Counted from the first letter of the stretch, positions 43,760 through 57,292 are shown. The stretch is DNA of 64,000 nt from Cloeon dipterum (GCF_949628265.1 NC_088787.1:31980844-32044843); one strand, 5' to 3'. Numbers and translations are program-made. The notes: generated from the sequence alone by a model not told the origin.

Positions 43760-46700
43760 CTCTCTGCTGACTGGCCTGCGAGAAAAATGAGATCACAAAT
43801 TATAAAAAAATAAAAGCACCGCTGTATGTTTACAATTTGAAAAGTAGACACATTGTTATGGTAGCGTGTCAAAGCGAATATGGCGACGTTATTATCGTTA
43901 TTTTATTTTTCTCCTCTCTGCTGGCTGGCATCATCGTCGTTTTCTTTCTTTTCGGCTCGAAAAAGCTGCGAAACGCGCGTGACCCGGGGTCAAGGGCTGG
44001 CAGCGTGTGAGAGCGCGCCGAGTCGCGAGGTGACATCGGCCCGGCCCCCTCCACAGGCAGCACAACATAATGCTGTTTTGAATTGCCGCGAATATTTATT
44101 TTTACAATCCATTAGCAAACGGCTAAAGAGGATAATAAATTTGGAATTGAATATGTATTCACGAGGCAGCCCCACGACCACTCCTCTCTTTTCCAAGGTG
44201 CTCATTCGCTCGTCGATCAATAAAAATTGCTGACCATTGATTTCCCATTCGGATTGTTACTTGAATGGATCGCACCGCCACGGCCCTTTCGTTTCGTTCA
44301 GACAGACGGCTCGTTTGGAAAAAAAAAGAAACGCAGGCGAACGTTGTTTTATCGATTTCCGATGCGTCAATATTGCGGGCGTGATTTCTCTCGGGTTTAT
44401 TTCCAATATTTGAATTTCAAATTTAGCTGCGAGAGTTACGAAAGTTCTTGAATGCTCTCGTAGGCGGACTCATCCTTTTCCATTTGTAAAACAAATTGAA
44501 AGCAGGCTTAAAGCAAGTTGAATAGAGTAAGAATAGCTCTCATTGTTTTATTTCTAAATTTGAGTTTAAATTTGCTCGTTCGCCGAAAGGCAACTACGCA
44601 AAACGGTCCGGTTTCCAAGGCAATACCTTAACTCAGTCAGTGGGAAGGTGCGCTAAAAGCCCGGTGCGTCCACGTCCACCCACACGGCGCCCGCCACTCT
44701 TGGTTTCGCAACTTTTCCGCCCAGACGCACACGCCGAGAATGAATGATCCTCTCTTTTCGACTCGGCGTGCGTGCACCTGTTGCAATCTGCACAAGCAGC
44801 CAGGCGCCGGCTGCTGCTCCTCTCGGTCGGCAGCGGCCTTTTTTCCGCGAAAAGCAACCGGTGAATGGAATAACGCACGACGCGGCAGATGGCGAAAACG
44901 CGGCCAAGGTGCGAATTCGCACAAAGCGACAGCCGCCATACCAAGAGCGAGAGAGGTATGAATGAAAATGATGCACACCGAAAATAGCCCGCTTTTGTGA
45001 CGGGTTCGAACTTTAAATGGATTACAGTAAGGACGATTACAGGTTGTGTTTTTTCCTGAGTTGCTCCTAATCTGTTTGTTTAGTTGGACTTAATCGGTTA
45101 AAAAAATAAATTTCAATTTAATCCTCAAACCTCCCAGGCTATTGGAGCCAGTCGTGTCAATAGAGCCAGTGCAGTCTGCCGTGAAAGGGAAATTCCTTTC
45201 ATTCCTTCCACGGCATGCACCCCTGGGGTTTGTTAGTTGGAAGAGTTCCTTCCCTCGTATTTTTTTTCTCATTGCTAGATAAGGTCGGTTGTTCCTTTGG
45301 CCTGTCAGGTGACGGTGACGGAGGGTGGAAGGAAGGAAGGGAGGGATGGAGGGTGTCGCTTGACCGGCCGGCCTTTGGATAACGAGGCGCCGCTCGCTCT
45401 GTATTTTGAGACGCCGTGGGTACCTCGCTGGCCGGCGAGAAAGAAAGAAAGAGAACGGGCGGGCGGGGAGAGGCGCCGCGCTGTCGCTGAGAGGGGAGGC
45501 GCAGGTGAAGGAAGAAGAGGCGGTTGCTCTCCGCCGCCGCCACCGACAGCCACGGCTGGCTCCGTCCGCCGCCGCCGTTGCCGCGTATATACAACAACAA
45601 TAATGCAACACACACACACACACACACACACGGGCACAGGCAGGCGCCACCGAGACTTGTGCTCTCTCACATATTTATAGATAAAAGAGCCATACGCGGA
45701 GCTGCTCTTCGCTCTCTCGCTTTCGCCTCGGCCATTCATGTGCAGCCCGCGCCGCCACTTCGATTAATTAGGCGCCGCCGCCGCCACCGCATCTTCAGCC
45801 GCTGGCCCAGTGCCCTTGTGCCGGCTTTTCTGCCTTTTCAGCCGAGATTGCGAGCGAAAAGAAATTCAGGCCAAGGGGTGGGTGGACGGGCACCTGATAC
45901 GCAGGATGCGCCCGCCCGTTCGCAAGCTGTCGCCGCACCAACCCGATATTATCAAATATCGAGCCTTGAATTTTTTTACTAACGAACGGCATGATAAAAG
46001 CCGTGTCTTAAAATGTTCACTTATAGAAGGTTCCTTGTTCATGCTAACCTGTTGCAACACTCATTCGGTATTTTCCCCCATCCGCCCGATGTGTTTTTCT
46101 GTCCGCACCGGATGGAAAGGGATAGTTTTTCCTGACGTCACGTTCGTCGCGGCGAAATATCAGGTCTCACGTCGCGAAGGTTGAGAAGTGCATGCGGCGT
46201 GCATCGCGTTTCACGCAAACGCAACTGCGAAAGCGGAAAGAGGAGCGAGGAGCGGTTCCCTTTTTTGCGTTTGTCTGATCAAAGCAAACTTTCGGCCGCC
46301 TCCGCCTCCTTCTCAATAACCTCGAGTGAAAAATAATGCTCGTCTGAGGCGCCAACTTGAGAGGTGACCTCTGCATAATATCCACTCGTTGACGCCGCGT
46401 GAGGTGCCTTAGCTTTGTAGCTACAAAGCCCAGCCCCGTTTTCTTCTTTAAAATCGGGGGTGACCCGCAATTATCGCGGCTTATCTGTCTTAGGGGACCT
46501 TTAGAACTAACCGTTTCGCGAGGTCAACCCGCTTGTCAATCAGTCGGTTTCGCGTATCAGCTTTGTCCGCCGCCTCTTTGGTGCACTAATTGTGAGATAA
46601 CCTCGCCTCCAGACTCGGCCCAAGCACGTAGCGCAGTTTTTTGCTCGCGCCAATTACGATATATTAACCAATTAATTAGCCAATATGACAATTTTACATA

Positions 46701-48004
46701 TTATTAGGGTCATTGCCTCGCATCATCTGATGATTTACAGCCTTGTGCTCATGTTGCTCTTTTGTGTTACAGAGTCACCACCCCCGCCTTACCGCCGCTA
46801 CCCTTACGAGAAGCTAAGACCTGAAGGTGAGAGACAGTGAATGGGCGATGTTTTCATTCATGCAAGTTTTTATGGGGGATTGGGTTGTTGACTTTTAAGT
46901 GTGTGGCACTCACCCGTCAACTGCACGAGACAGGGGTTTGTGCCGACAGCACCTGCAACAAGAGGTGTACTATGCCATGCCCAATCCGACAAACTGGCAA
47001 GCACAATTGGGTAAACTCTATATCGATATAAATCTTTTTTGAGAGGTCACACATCAGAGACGGTTTCATTCCAATCCAATAATACGCCCCCTAATGGCAA
47101 TTCACACACAAAATAAACATACAGAAATCATGATTGTTTTATAAAATCAATGAATTTGGAAGAATCGTAAAACTTCTTGAGGTACACAAATTTCTTCAGA
47201 GCAGTCACGAATTTGCTCATAGCGTGGCTCAAGCCCCATTATTCTAAGTTGCAGCTCTTGAAAACGGAGTCTGCTGTGAAATCATCAATTTCTGGGGTGC
47301 GAAATACAAATCAGACGTGCAACGCGTGCTGTGCCCGTACACGTTAGGCGGGGTGTTTTTTTAAATAAACTTCCATGCCTCAAACAAATATTATTTTGAT
47401 AACACTGGAAGCTGGTTGTACCGCTCTAAAAGAGGTCTCGCGGATCGACTCGGATCCTAGTTGTATTTTTTGGCGAGTAACTAGGTTCGAAATCCATTGT
47501 GGTAAATCCTGAGGGTAGACTCGGGTCACAATAGATTAATGCACCTTGCCTACAATAACCGCGACAAACCATCAACACTTAAACACCTGTGAAAAGCGAC
47601 CGTCTCGCGGATCGACTCAGATCCCAGTTGTATTTTTTGGCGAGTGACTATAGGTTCCAAATCCATTGTGGCAAAACCTGAGGGTAGACTCGGGTCACAA
47701 AAGATTAAGACACCTTGCCTACAATAACCGCGACAAACCATCAACACTTGAACACCTGTGAAAAGCGACCGCTACCTGGGAGGTGACCCATATAGACAGT
47801 GATAGAGATTATATATCCCCAACCCTTGCAGACAGGGTGCGTCCAGTTATTGCGTGGCCGGCATTGAGAGAAGGCCAGCTGACGGAGAAGGTGCGGCGGG
47901 CGCCTGTGTGTGCTCACTCGGCGTCCGGCAGTCGCTGTTACCTGGAGAGATTACCCGATTAGCGCGCACCTGGCGCGACGCCGCCGCCGTGTGTGTGCGT
48001 GCGT

Positions 48005-48091
<87 letters not shown>

Positions 48092-51000
48092 CCCACAGCA
48101 ACGACGCCACTCAGCATGCACTCGCGCTGCTGGCTTGATTCATGAGCTCTTGGCGCCTGTATGCTCGTCTGTCCCGCGCCCCCGGCCCGCCGACACACAT
48201 TCCCCGATTCGGTCGCTAACGCCGCCGCCTGCTTTGCTTAATCGGCGGATTTCGGATCGATCCAACGAGTTCCCTTTCATTCAGCGCGGTTTTGATTGTA
48301 TTTTATTTATAATTTTAACTACAAAACGACGCATTCCCTCTCGTGCGGACGTGCGCGAAGCGGCCGTTCTCTCGGCGATTCTGTTTACTGATTGTGACAA
48401 AACGAATTGTTGTCTCAATCCTGGTCCCCGTGGCGCCAAGCACTGCGAAGAATTTCTGCACTTTCCTTGACGTCGATCGCGACGGAAATCCCTCTGGCCT
48501 GCCCGCCTGGCGACGGGCGAGGTGCAGGAGAGCATTAATAATTATCAATTGTACATTTATATAAATAAAAAAGGAAACCGCTGCTCGCATTTGCACAAAA
48601 TAGGGCTTGTTTCCGAGAAGGATAAAGCGAAGGCGAAATAAAGCCGTGAAGGGCGCTTGCTGGCGCCATGTGCATCAAGCAGCGACTGACTGACTTCCTT
48701 GTCAATGGCGTGACCTCAGCGCAGCTCCATCGCGAGCTGTCGAGCGCGGACGCACCCAGAATTTTAAAAATATCCGCCATAACCGATTGACATTCTCGCT
48801 AATTGATTTAAGTGCTAAGTTGTTTCCCTTTTGTTCGCAGACCGGGCGCCGAGTGAAGAAAGTTTGACGACCAACAAGATTTCCTACACCACCTCGCCCA
48901 ATTGTTCGTCAATTTCCAATTTTTCCCTGCGTTCGTCGTTTTCTACTAATGGAGAGGGTAAGTCAGTTTTATCACTTATAAATTAAAGAATGCGCCGGTA
49001 TTAACGGGAGTGTAATTCACGACAAGGAAAAAAGCATTTTTTTTCCTAAATGCAACAGGCCGTTTTATGAGGATTAAATTGCATTTTCGGTGGGCCTAAG
49101 TTTACATCGCCATTCGCAGAGACGCTGATAACCATTTATTTTTGTGTTTCCTTCACCGATGAATCAGTGCAGCCGCAAACAAAGCTACCTGTTATCTGCT
49201 GCCGCGTGAAAGCGATCGAGCTAAAAAAGAAGAGACTCTGGTAATCCGGAGCGGTGATCTTCTAGAACGAAATGAGCGAATCCAAATGATGTCAGTCGTC
49301 GGCGGCGAGCTGTCAAAAGTGGCGTCAGCAGAATTTTGGCGCCGTCGCACAAAATCTGCAAACCACCGGTGGCGCCTTATCACATATTTGGCTGGCCGTC
49401 AAAAATTCTCGGCGTCACTTAATGAGCCGAGCGCCGTTGCTGCGAATCTGTGTCATTTCTCCCCAGCGCTAAATAACTTTAGTGGTGCGAAACCCCGCAG
49501 CGAGACTGGAGCCTGCAGGGGTAAGCCGAGACAGAATAGCATATTTTGCGGCTTGTTCGTCCCGTGAACAAATAGGGAGTCATCAATTTACCGCATTCAA
49601 TGCAGCGTGACGAATTTATCTCTGAGAGCAGTGAGCTTCAAGCGCGAGTGCGCCTCTCAGCAAGTGTCAAGTGCATGGAGATGCGGCCGCTGACGGACAA
49701 TGACTCGTCCGCCCCGCGATAAGAGAAAGATGCTGCCGCAAGATCAAAACGATGCTTCTCTCTGGACACACTGCCTGTTAATTATTGTGAAACAATGTGG
49801 CAAACAATATGCACAATGGGGAACTTTGCCGCTGCGGTTAAATTTTTTCAAATTCACATTTCATGCGAGTAAACCCCTCTGAATAGGGCGGACAACACTT
49901 GAGTAGAAATCAGCTTGAGTAAATAGAGGCCAAAATTGTTTGCATCCTCTGTCCCGATCTCCTGAAAAAAAGTCGAATATTTTTACCAATAACTCAAGCG
50001 AACAATGTTTTGTTGATAAAGGGAGCCAGCAAGTATTGTGGTTGCACTTGACAGCGAGTCTTGGGGGAGTGTAAAAGCATTACAAGAATTTTGCCGTCAA
50101 AATCTCGACGTGGGTCTAAAGATAGAAGTGACATGCACGCTGTCACAAATGCGTCAGTTTTCTATTTGCTTAGTTAGTTGCTTGCTTGCTGATACAAACA
50201 AGGTGGAATAATTGAACTTGAGCCAATGCCTTATCAATTCCAACTCTAATCGCAGATTTCGCTTGTTTTACTCCCGCGCTCTTGACGATTCAGCCTTGAA
50301 TCCTTTTTGCTTTCAGGAACAGAAAAGGAAATTTAGAAATTGTTGCACTACAATCTGCCACCGATTCCATTGAAATATTTACCTGCTACCGAGAAAACAT
50401 GTTGTTCACCCCTAAATGTTTGCAATGGGGGTGGACACAAAAGAGAGGATGTATAGATTCCACGCTACTGCCCAGGTGGTATGTTTGTGGCGCCAAAGTT
50501 TGTTTATTCCCTGTAGAAGGGGCAAAATATAATTCCTATTGAAGCCTCCCTATGCGAAAGATGAGTGGAACAGGAAAAGGAAAAGAGAGCCGGGCAGAGG
50601 AATGCAGTCAAGGATAGGATGTGTATTATTAAAGTGGCCTCTTTGATCCATAAAAGTAGTGTGTCTGGGGCGTTATTTTATAATTATCACTGTGCGAAGG
50701 GAAAATAGACGAGACGGGCTGGAATGTGATTATGACACGGCAAAAGCGGTTCCGAGAGTGAGTGGTGGCGGCTTTGTTTTAAATTAAAACTCGACGACGA
50801 CGGGACCGCCGGCCGCCCGGCGGCCGGGCGAACGAGAAACAAAAAGGAGGAAGGAATCTTCGCAGAAAAACAACGCAAAATACGCAAATAGAATCTTGGG
50901 TGGTGGTGCGTGTTTTTAATTGAGGAAACTGTCGCACCTCTTGACTCGGACGGGCGCGAAAATAAAACAAAGTGGTGATTTTCGGCTCACAAGTGATGGA

Positions 51001-53981
51001 GCTGCGAGCTGCGCGAATTTGTCACCGTGACTCGCGTGAATTTTAATTCTGGTAACGAAGCCAACAATAACTCGGTGAAAAGAAGCAAGGAATTCCATTG
51101 ACTTGTTTCCCAAGACGCGATCGGGCACAAAGGGTCCAGTAAACATTTTTCAGCGCAGCACGCTGCCCTTGAGGCGAATCTGGCACTTTTTGTTTTGTCC
51201 CAAACCAGATCTCTCTCTAACTCCCATTCCTCCCCGATCTGTTTCTCTTGCCAAGCAATAACCGTGCGAATCATCGCAACCCCCGTTGCCTGGAAAGCTG
51301 CGGTGGAAGTGATTTTAAACTATTTATGCGATCCGCCCATTGGAAATTAAGGAAGGCACGCATCCATGTTTTGAGCGCGCGGTAGGCCTGCTCTCTTCTC
51401 TTTCTTTGCTTGTTGCTTTTTGACCTTGGCCATAAGAATCTCTTGAGTCGCTCTCGGCTCGGTCTCTGGCGGAGGATGGATGGATGGATGCGGTTCTCTC
51501 TCTATCTCTCTCTCTCCTCGGCTGGGTATTTTCTCAAATTCAAATACGAAAGTGCCGCTTTTACCTGCGAATTCCCATCAGGGTGACATCATCCACCCGA
51601 CTGGCGCGGCTGATTATTAATAGTGCCATTTCTTTTACTTTAATGGTGCCGAAACTGGATTTTCCACAATCCATGCCCGCGGTCGGATTGATTTGGCGAG
51701 TGCCGGCCGGCCGGCCGACTGTGGGCGGTCGACGCCTCGTGTAGTTATCCAAATTTATTTATTAATTAGTCCCTTTGGCGTGGCAACGAGACGGGCTTTT
51801 AAAATTATCTGAATTTACATTTAAAGCCATTTAAAATAATTGCCGGCAAAACTTTGTGTGCACTCCGCGAGCCACGAGAGAGGGAGAAAAAGTTGGGTTT
51901 CTCTTCTTTGTCCGGCGTCGTGGAACTCGTGGATGCTGCACCTGTACGCGAAATAAAAGAGAGCAGCGACTGACGGAGATTATTAATATTTGACAGACTG
52001 CGCAGAGAAAAAGAAAGAGTCAGTCAGACAGGAATCGAGACAAGCAGGGAGGCCAAATTGAAGTGCGCCTCTCTTTCATTTCTCGCCGGCCGCCGGAGCC
52101 GTGTGGCTGTGCAAGCGAGCAACCAAGCAAGGACAAAAAGCGGCTCACACAGAGTTTTTAAAACGGCGGCACCGGTTTTCGCGTTGCGCAGGGTACAGCG
52201 GTGACGTCAGATGGCGCCAGCCTCCCATATCACGTAAATAAGATGGGACCAAATGAGCAGCTCTTTTATTTTCCACCACATATGTGTTTGCATACACTAC
52301 ACACTCTCTCTCTCTCTCTCTCTCTCTGCCGCCGCCGCCGCCACCACCGCCGTCGCTGCTGCTACACAGAAAGAACATTATAATGACACGGCGGCAACAT
52401 TTTTACACTTCTTACTGATGCAGCAGCAGAATGCTAGCTGCTTCAACTCGAAAAATATTCGTGGGACTATGTTTTGCCCGAGAATTAATTTAAAGTAGTG
52501 ATCCACAAGCTGTAAATTATGAACATTTTGCTTTTTTGATTATTGCAAGTAGTGCATTGAGTTTATTGTTTGCGAAATTTAGTGCAGTAATGAAATCAGG
52601 ACCAAGGAAAGTCAAATTTTAGATTGAGACAAATATCTTGATATTTTTCGCTCGATTTCGATCTGTATCCAATGGTGAGAGAAAAATTCCCTATATCGTG
52701 AAACAAATCGTGTTGTTTTAGCACCCTACTATTGAGCCGATTTTCTCAAAAGTTTAAATAAATTATAATAACTAATATTTTTCTTTATTGCAGGCTCCGA
52801 ACAGACTGATGAATGGTGCAAGCTGGCGTATTGGGAGCAGCAGCACCGAATTGGGGACCTTTTCTCCGTGCGCAGCCCCTCGGTGCACGTCTTTGGCGGA
52901 CCCGCGAAGCCTGGCATGGTGTCAGCGGCCCTTTGCCTCACGGACCTCGTGCCCAAATACCCTGGCGTTCCTATCGAGCCCAGCGCACCCATAAAAAAGA
53001 CTAGAAGCAAAATAGCAGATGGTGAGTTTGCCGGAACAGGAAAAATAAAAATAAATTGTTGCAATCATTCTAATACAAATCAGTAGTTTTTATGCCCCTA
53101 GTCTGTTTTAAATTAATGAAATTTCGGTCGTACAATCTTGCAAAACGTTCTCATACCGCAGAGAAAATAATTTTTGTTATAAATTAAAGTAAATTAATTG
53201 TTAATGGGCAAATTATTAATATTGAAAAAATGTTTATTAAAAATGGAACTATTAAGAATTCTGTTTATTTCCTTTTTATTTATTAAATATTAAAATTATA
53301 CAACAAATCTGAAATATAACCAAGCACAACAATAATTTTAATTTTAATTAGAAAATGTCTTAAATTATTTTTATAACTGTTTAGTAAGAGAATTATTTAA
53401 TTTCAATTAAATTGAATTATTTAATATCGATTAAATAATTAACAAATTAAAGAAATAATAATTTTTTGGATAAAGTGCAATTCTTTTTATTTCATTTAAA
53501 ATTTCATTTACAAATAATACCATGGTGTACGTGTTTTTATTTTTAAATTCCTCCCCTGCGTTATATTTTACAATTATCAATTTAATTATGTATCAGTAAA
53601 TAGAGTAAACGCTTTTGGCTTGTATTCTAATTTCGTTCAATTTCCGCAGGAGTGCTGATAAGTCAAGAGGGTGATACGGTATGGGCTTACAATCTGTCCG
53701 AGTGTCCGATGTTCGTGAACTCGCCGACGCTGGACGACCTGCACTCGCGCTCGCTGGTCGTGTACAAACTGCCGCCAGGCTACTGCCAGCGCATCTTCAG
53801 CTGGGAGCGGGCTGAGCTGCGGCGCAAGGTCAACGCGAGGAGCGAGAACACGCTGGGCCCGGAGAACACATACTCGGTGCGGATCAGCTTCGCCAAGGGC
53901 TGGGGGCCCAAGTACGCGCGGCAGGAGATCACCGTGTGTCACTGCTGGCTCGAGGTGCTGCTCACCAAGCCTGCCCGGTGA
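40686..53981 (+). CDS. Dad: Daughters against Dpp, inhibitory Smad (Smad6/7)
   Basis: Five exons: 40686-41142, 46773-46826, 48841-48957, 52794-53021 and 53650-53981; 395 aa (vertebrate Smad7 about 426). The start MFRRKREPLTQRL matches Smad7 MFR.KR. The MH1-like region (Ala-rich insert, then LLLLAVERDGARTCCVP, CCQAFRWPEL, CNPFHYSKVC) is the degenerate form typical of I-Smads. PPPPY at 155-159, the Smurf-binding PY motif, is encoded by the 54-nt exon 2. The MH2 domain runs from W217 (WCKLAYWEQQHRIGDLF) to the end (VRISFAKGWGPKY, CHCWLEVLL) and lacks the C-terminal SSxS phosphorylation motif, as expected for an inhibitor. Dad blocks BMP/Dpp type I receptor signalling. All introns are phase 1; intron 1 is 5.6 kb. 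Confidence 0.95.
41345..41440 (+). repeat. Dispersed repeat R2, copy 1 (Dad intron 1)
   Basis: GCTCGATTTTG..., CGATCTATCCAACGG, GAGGAAAAATCCCC, GTGATACAAATCGTG match a similar stretch at 52644-52712 in intron 3. Confidence 0.5.
43693..43766. repeat. (TC)n microsatellite, Dad intron 1
   Basis: About 32 perfect TC units and a short imperfect extension (CGCTCTCTCT). It produces spurious Arg-Glu and Ser-Leu ORFs. Confidence 0.95.
44600..46700. other. GC-rich part of Dad intron 1
   Basis: CpG-rich blocks at 44.64-44.95, 45.3-45.9 and 46.2-46.45 kb, with a CA run at 45609-45632. ORFs of up to 186 codons on both strands are of low complexity and are not called. Possibly enhancer or alternative promoter sequence. 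Confidence 0.35.
47435..47770. repeat. Two-copy tandem duplication, about 167 bp unit
   Basis: Copy 1 starts GTCTCGCGGATCGACTCGG at 47435, copy 2 starts GTCTCGCGGATCGACTCAG at 47602. Both end CACCTGTGAAAAGCGACC. A few substitutions separate them. It lies in Dad intron 2. Confidence 0.9.
48010..48091. repeat. Compound (GT)n-(GA)n microsatellite, Dad intron 2
   Basis: About 29 GT units followed directly by about 12 GA units. Confidence 0.95.
49900..50106. repeat. Second copy of 207-bp element E, Dad intron 3
   Basis: I see no difference from 36839-37045 over 207 bp; the flanks are unrelated on both sides (ACAACACT before, GACGTGGG after). X is not present here. Confidence 0.9.
52304..52327. 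repeat. (CT)n microsatellite, Dad intron 3
   Basis: About 12 CT units, followed by a GCCGCCGCC run. Confidence 0.9.
52644..52712 (+). repeat. Dispersed repeat R2, copy 2 (Dad intron 3)
   Basis: CGCTCGATTTCGATCTGTA, TCCAATGG, GAGAAAAATTCCCT, GTGAAACAAATCGTG; the diverged partner is at 41345. Confidence 0.5.
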
Positions 53982-55785
53982 CCTTCTGCCAGCCAGAGAC
54001 TGGTTCTTGCCGGACAGTGCGCCCTAGTGTATTATTGTGTACATTTTCAAGCGCCGCCAGTCAAGTGGTAGAAAAACTGGACAAAAAGTTTTTGAGCTGC
54101 CTCTGTGATCCGCGGACGTTTTACTATCCGAAAATGCAGCCTTCGGAACGGGCAGCGGTGGTGTTACACGTTTTTCCGTGTTTCGTTCTTCTCGCTACGG
54201 AATTCTTGCTTTGTCCCTCTCAAACATGCATTTTTTACTGTCCAAGAGATAAAAATTTTCACAGGTGATTTTATTATTTTTATTTTTATCCGATCATGAT
54301 TAAATTTGGTATGCAGACTCTCCTTGACGAGACAAATCGATCAATGTGTAATCTTTGACATTCTCACTAAATTATGATTTTTTCTCAGGCCTAAGCAAGT
54401 GAAAATGTTAAAAAAGCAGCAAATTTTAAATAGTTTTGCAATATTTTGGTATTTATTTAAACCTAATATAAGTTTAAATTAATATAAAAAACATTGAAAG
54501 AAGTTTAATCAAATAAAATACAGAAAATTGTCTTCAATGAGCAAAATATAATCCGTCGTCAATGGGAGTCTGCACTAATAAGCCATTACAAGAAGCACTG
54601 GAATAAAGTTTTCGACAACCAATCGATTCCTGAAGGTTAGACAGCCACAATTTGACGCGACGTTTCCTAATTCAGAGAAAAACGTAAAACCGTATCTTAA
54701 GTGGTGTTTAGTTTAAACTTAGCCACAATAATGCCTTTCTCTGATTGGATTCCGGCGTTCTTGTGGTTAGATTTAGACTTATAAATGCTAAACAAATGTT
54801 TTTTTTAGATTTTTGACCGATTTATTTGGCTGCCAACCCTAATCTGTTCCTCAGGTATCAAAAAATAAATTCCAGTGCTACTAGAAACATAAAAATTGAA
54901 TTACTTAAAATTTCCTCTCATCAAGCGGAACGAAGCCAGGGTTCCTTGTCAAGTCCTTGATTCAAAAGTCACAGCAGGGCAGCTCAATGATATTATGTAC
55001 ATATAAAATCAAGATAAATCTATATATTTATATCTAGATTATACTATATAAATATCATTGCCATTGTTGTGTTTTAAGAAGAAGAGCTAAGAGTGTACCT
55101 GTCGAAGACGCGTTCCTTTCGGCCTCGTTTCGAGAGGAACGCAACTTCAAAAAACTAATTTTATATAATATATCACCATAAATATGTATTTACCTTGCTT
55201 CTAAAACTCTACTGCGCGACAAATTCTCTTAGCTGAAAATTTATTAATTCTTTTGGTTCTTGATTGAGGAAGGAAGTTGTAACAAAGACTGCGAAGTCAT
55301 ATTTTTTCCAAAACAATAAACTAGCTTGTTGGTTATCAAAACTGTGTGTGCACACCTCCTGGAGAAACTGACGAGCTCTATTTATTTATAGTGCGCCACA
55401 TTCTGTGATGTCAGGGGCAATAGTTATCTGCCCTTTTTCACCAAAACAATATGTTGAAGCCTCGCTCCTCTTTTAGCATTTTTTCCCTCAAGGTGCAATT
55501 GGTTTGCATTTTTTTTTTGTTCAGTAAATTGGCAATTTATGGCAAAAGAGGAGAGGAATCGGCTTAGCTACCCAAACATTCCGTCATCATTTAATAATTG
55601 TCTATATAGAGTGGAATTTTGTCTTTTTGTCCAGAAAGAGCAAATTGTGCCCCTCCGTGCCCCCGGCCTGCGCTGCTAAGACTAGTACTTTTGTGCTGGA
55701 AAACCGTCCAGAATTTTGACTAACTCACAGGGTTTTGCTTGTGAAAAGGAAGCAGGTGATTCAGAAATATGCCATCACAATAATG

Positions 55786-55822
<37 letters not shown>

Positions 55823-57040
55823 TTGTCTGATTAGCACTTGGCAACATATCTCCTTGTTAGTAAAGTCGTTGGCAAAAGAAAATAATTATAATTAAATAAA
55901 AGCAAGACCCTGAGAATGTAATTTTTGTCTTGGTTTTCCAAAGAATCTGCTTAAATTCGTGCTAAAACTTAACAGACAATCACAGTGTAACACTCACAAT
56001 ATTTCTTTGTCCCTTTCGGCGTTTTCTTTTTTACTTTGGACGCACATAATCTACCATATAAATAAAAATATAAATGATGAATGTAACCAGGACAAATGCT
56101 GCTGCTATATCGTGATGAAACACATACATATACGAGTATAATTAATTAATAACCCAAGAGATTGTTTTGTGAGATCCACCATACACACATCCACACGAAT
56201 TCAACACAAACTGGAAACAAGCTACATACCGTGCGATTTAATACAACATACAAACTATGTATAATGTAAATGCTTCGGATAGCCTGTACAAGAGAAGAAA
56301 AACCATGTTAAAATTGTATAATATATTGTAGTTATGTATGCATCTTTAAACAGAATGAAAAGCATGGTGGAGAACAAGAATCTGCCACCACGATTTTTAT
56401 TGATTAAAATTTAACAAGAAAAAACAAACTCTTTAATTGCACTTTCAATACCTTGAAAATCAGGGAAACCCTTTATACTTTTGCTTGATATTTATAGATA
56501 TAAAAAATTAGGAGGAAGCTCACAATTTCCAAGGTTGCCAGAAAATCGGTTTAAAAGTTTGCATGATCATCAAGAGGCTAGCATCAATTGTAAAATCCGT
56601 AAAATCACGATTTCATTTCACAATTCTGGGAACTTTTCCTCAAAATTTGCATACCATTGGAAATTGTGTGTACAGACCTCAGAAATCTTGATTCATTTTT
56701 CATTTCATAGCGAATTGATGGAACTAATTCAAGAGCTAGACCTGGAGTGACACCCCCGTAGCTTTTAACTTTTTGCTTGCATTTTGCAACATAATAATAA
56801 CATAAATTATATTTAGCATACATTTTTTACTAGTTTATGGATTCACCAAAGTTTCCCGTTTCCCGGGCTTCTCCCTTCCCCCACTTAATAGGAGAGATGT
56901 GAAAAGAGATTCTACTACATATCCACAAAATCATCAAGACAGCGACAGCACCACCCCCACATGGCACATGCTCATGTTTTTGTTTTGCTTTGCTGTTGCT
57001 GTTTGCTGGCTTTCATAGTTCCATACTCAAAACTCAAATC
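53982..57040. other. Dad 3' UTR and downstream intergenic
   Basis: AATAAA at 54512-54517 and 54602-54607 would give a Dad 3' UTR of about 0.55-0.65 kb. A (CT)n run lies at 55787-55817. The remainder is AT-rich with no gene seen. Confidence 0.5.
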
Positions 57041-57292
57041 CCGTCAGTCAGCTCCAGGTCAGCTCTCGGCTCACTTCGCCTCTTCGGGCCTCGGCCAGCT
57101 TCTTACCTTGTTGTAGTGAGGTCAGACTGACCATTGATCAGATTAATACGCGTCTGCGAATTTCTTCTCTCGCAACCTTTTATATTTTTCACCAAGCTGA
57201 CGTACGATGGACCTGACAACAAGCAGGCAGTACGGACAAGGACCGCAAAGGTCGGTCTTTAGCAGAGTTTGACTCGTTTGACTCATCAAAGG
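57041..57292 (+). other. Exon-like segment with strong donor
   Basis: GC-richer than its surroundings, with TTTTATATTTTTCACC and then ATGGACCTGACAACAAGC, a 22-codon ORF, and a good donor TCAAAG|GTAAGA at 57292. It could be a 5' exon of a plus-strand lncRNA or gene, but no downstream exon was identified. Confidence 0.2.

Noticed and set aside
43579-43872. ORF with a long Arg-Glu repeat
   Set aside because: Artefact of the (TC)n microsatellite.
45090-45739. Overlapping ORFs of 144-186 codons on both strands
   Set aside because: GC-rich intronic sequence with microsatellites; no domains, no splice context.
47847-48198. ORFs with Thr-His and Cys-Val repeats
   Set aside because: Artefact of the (GT)n-(GA)n microsatellite.
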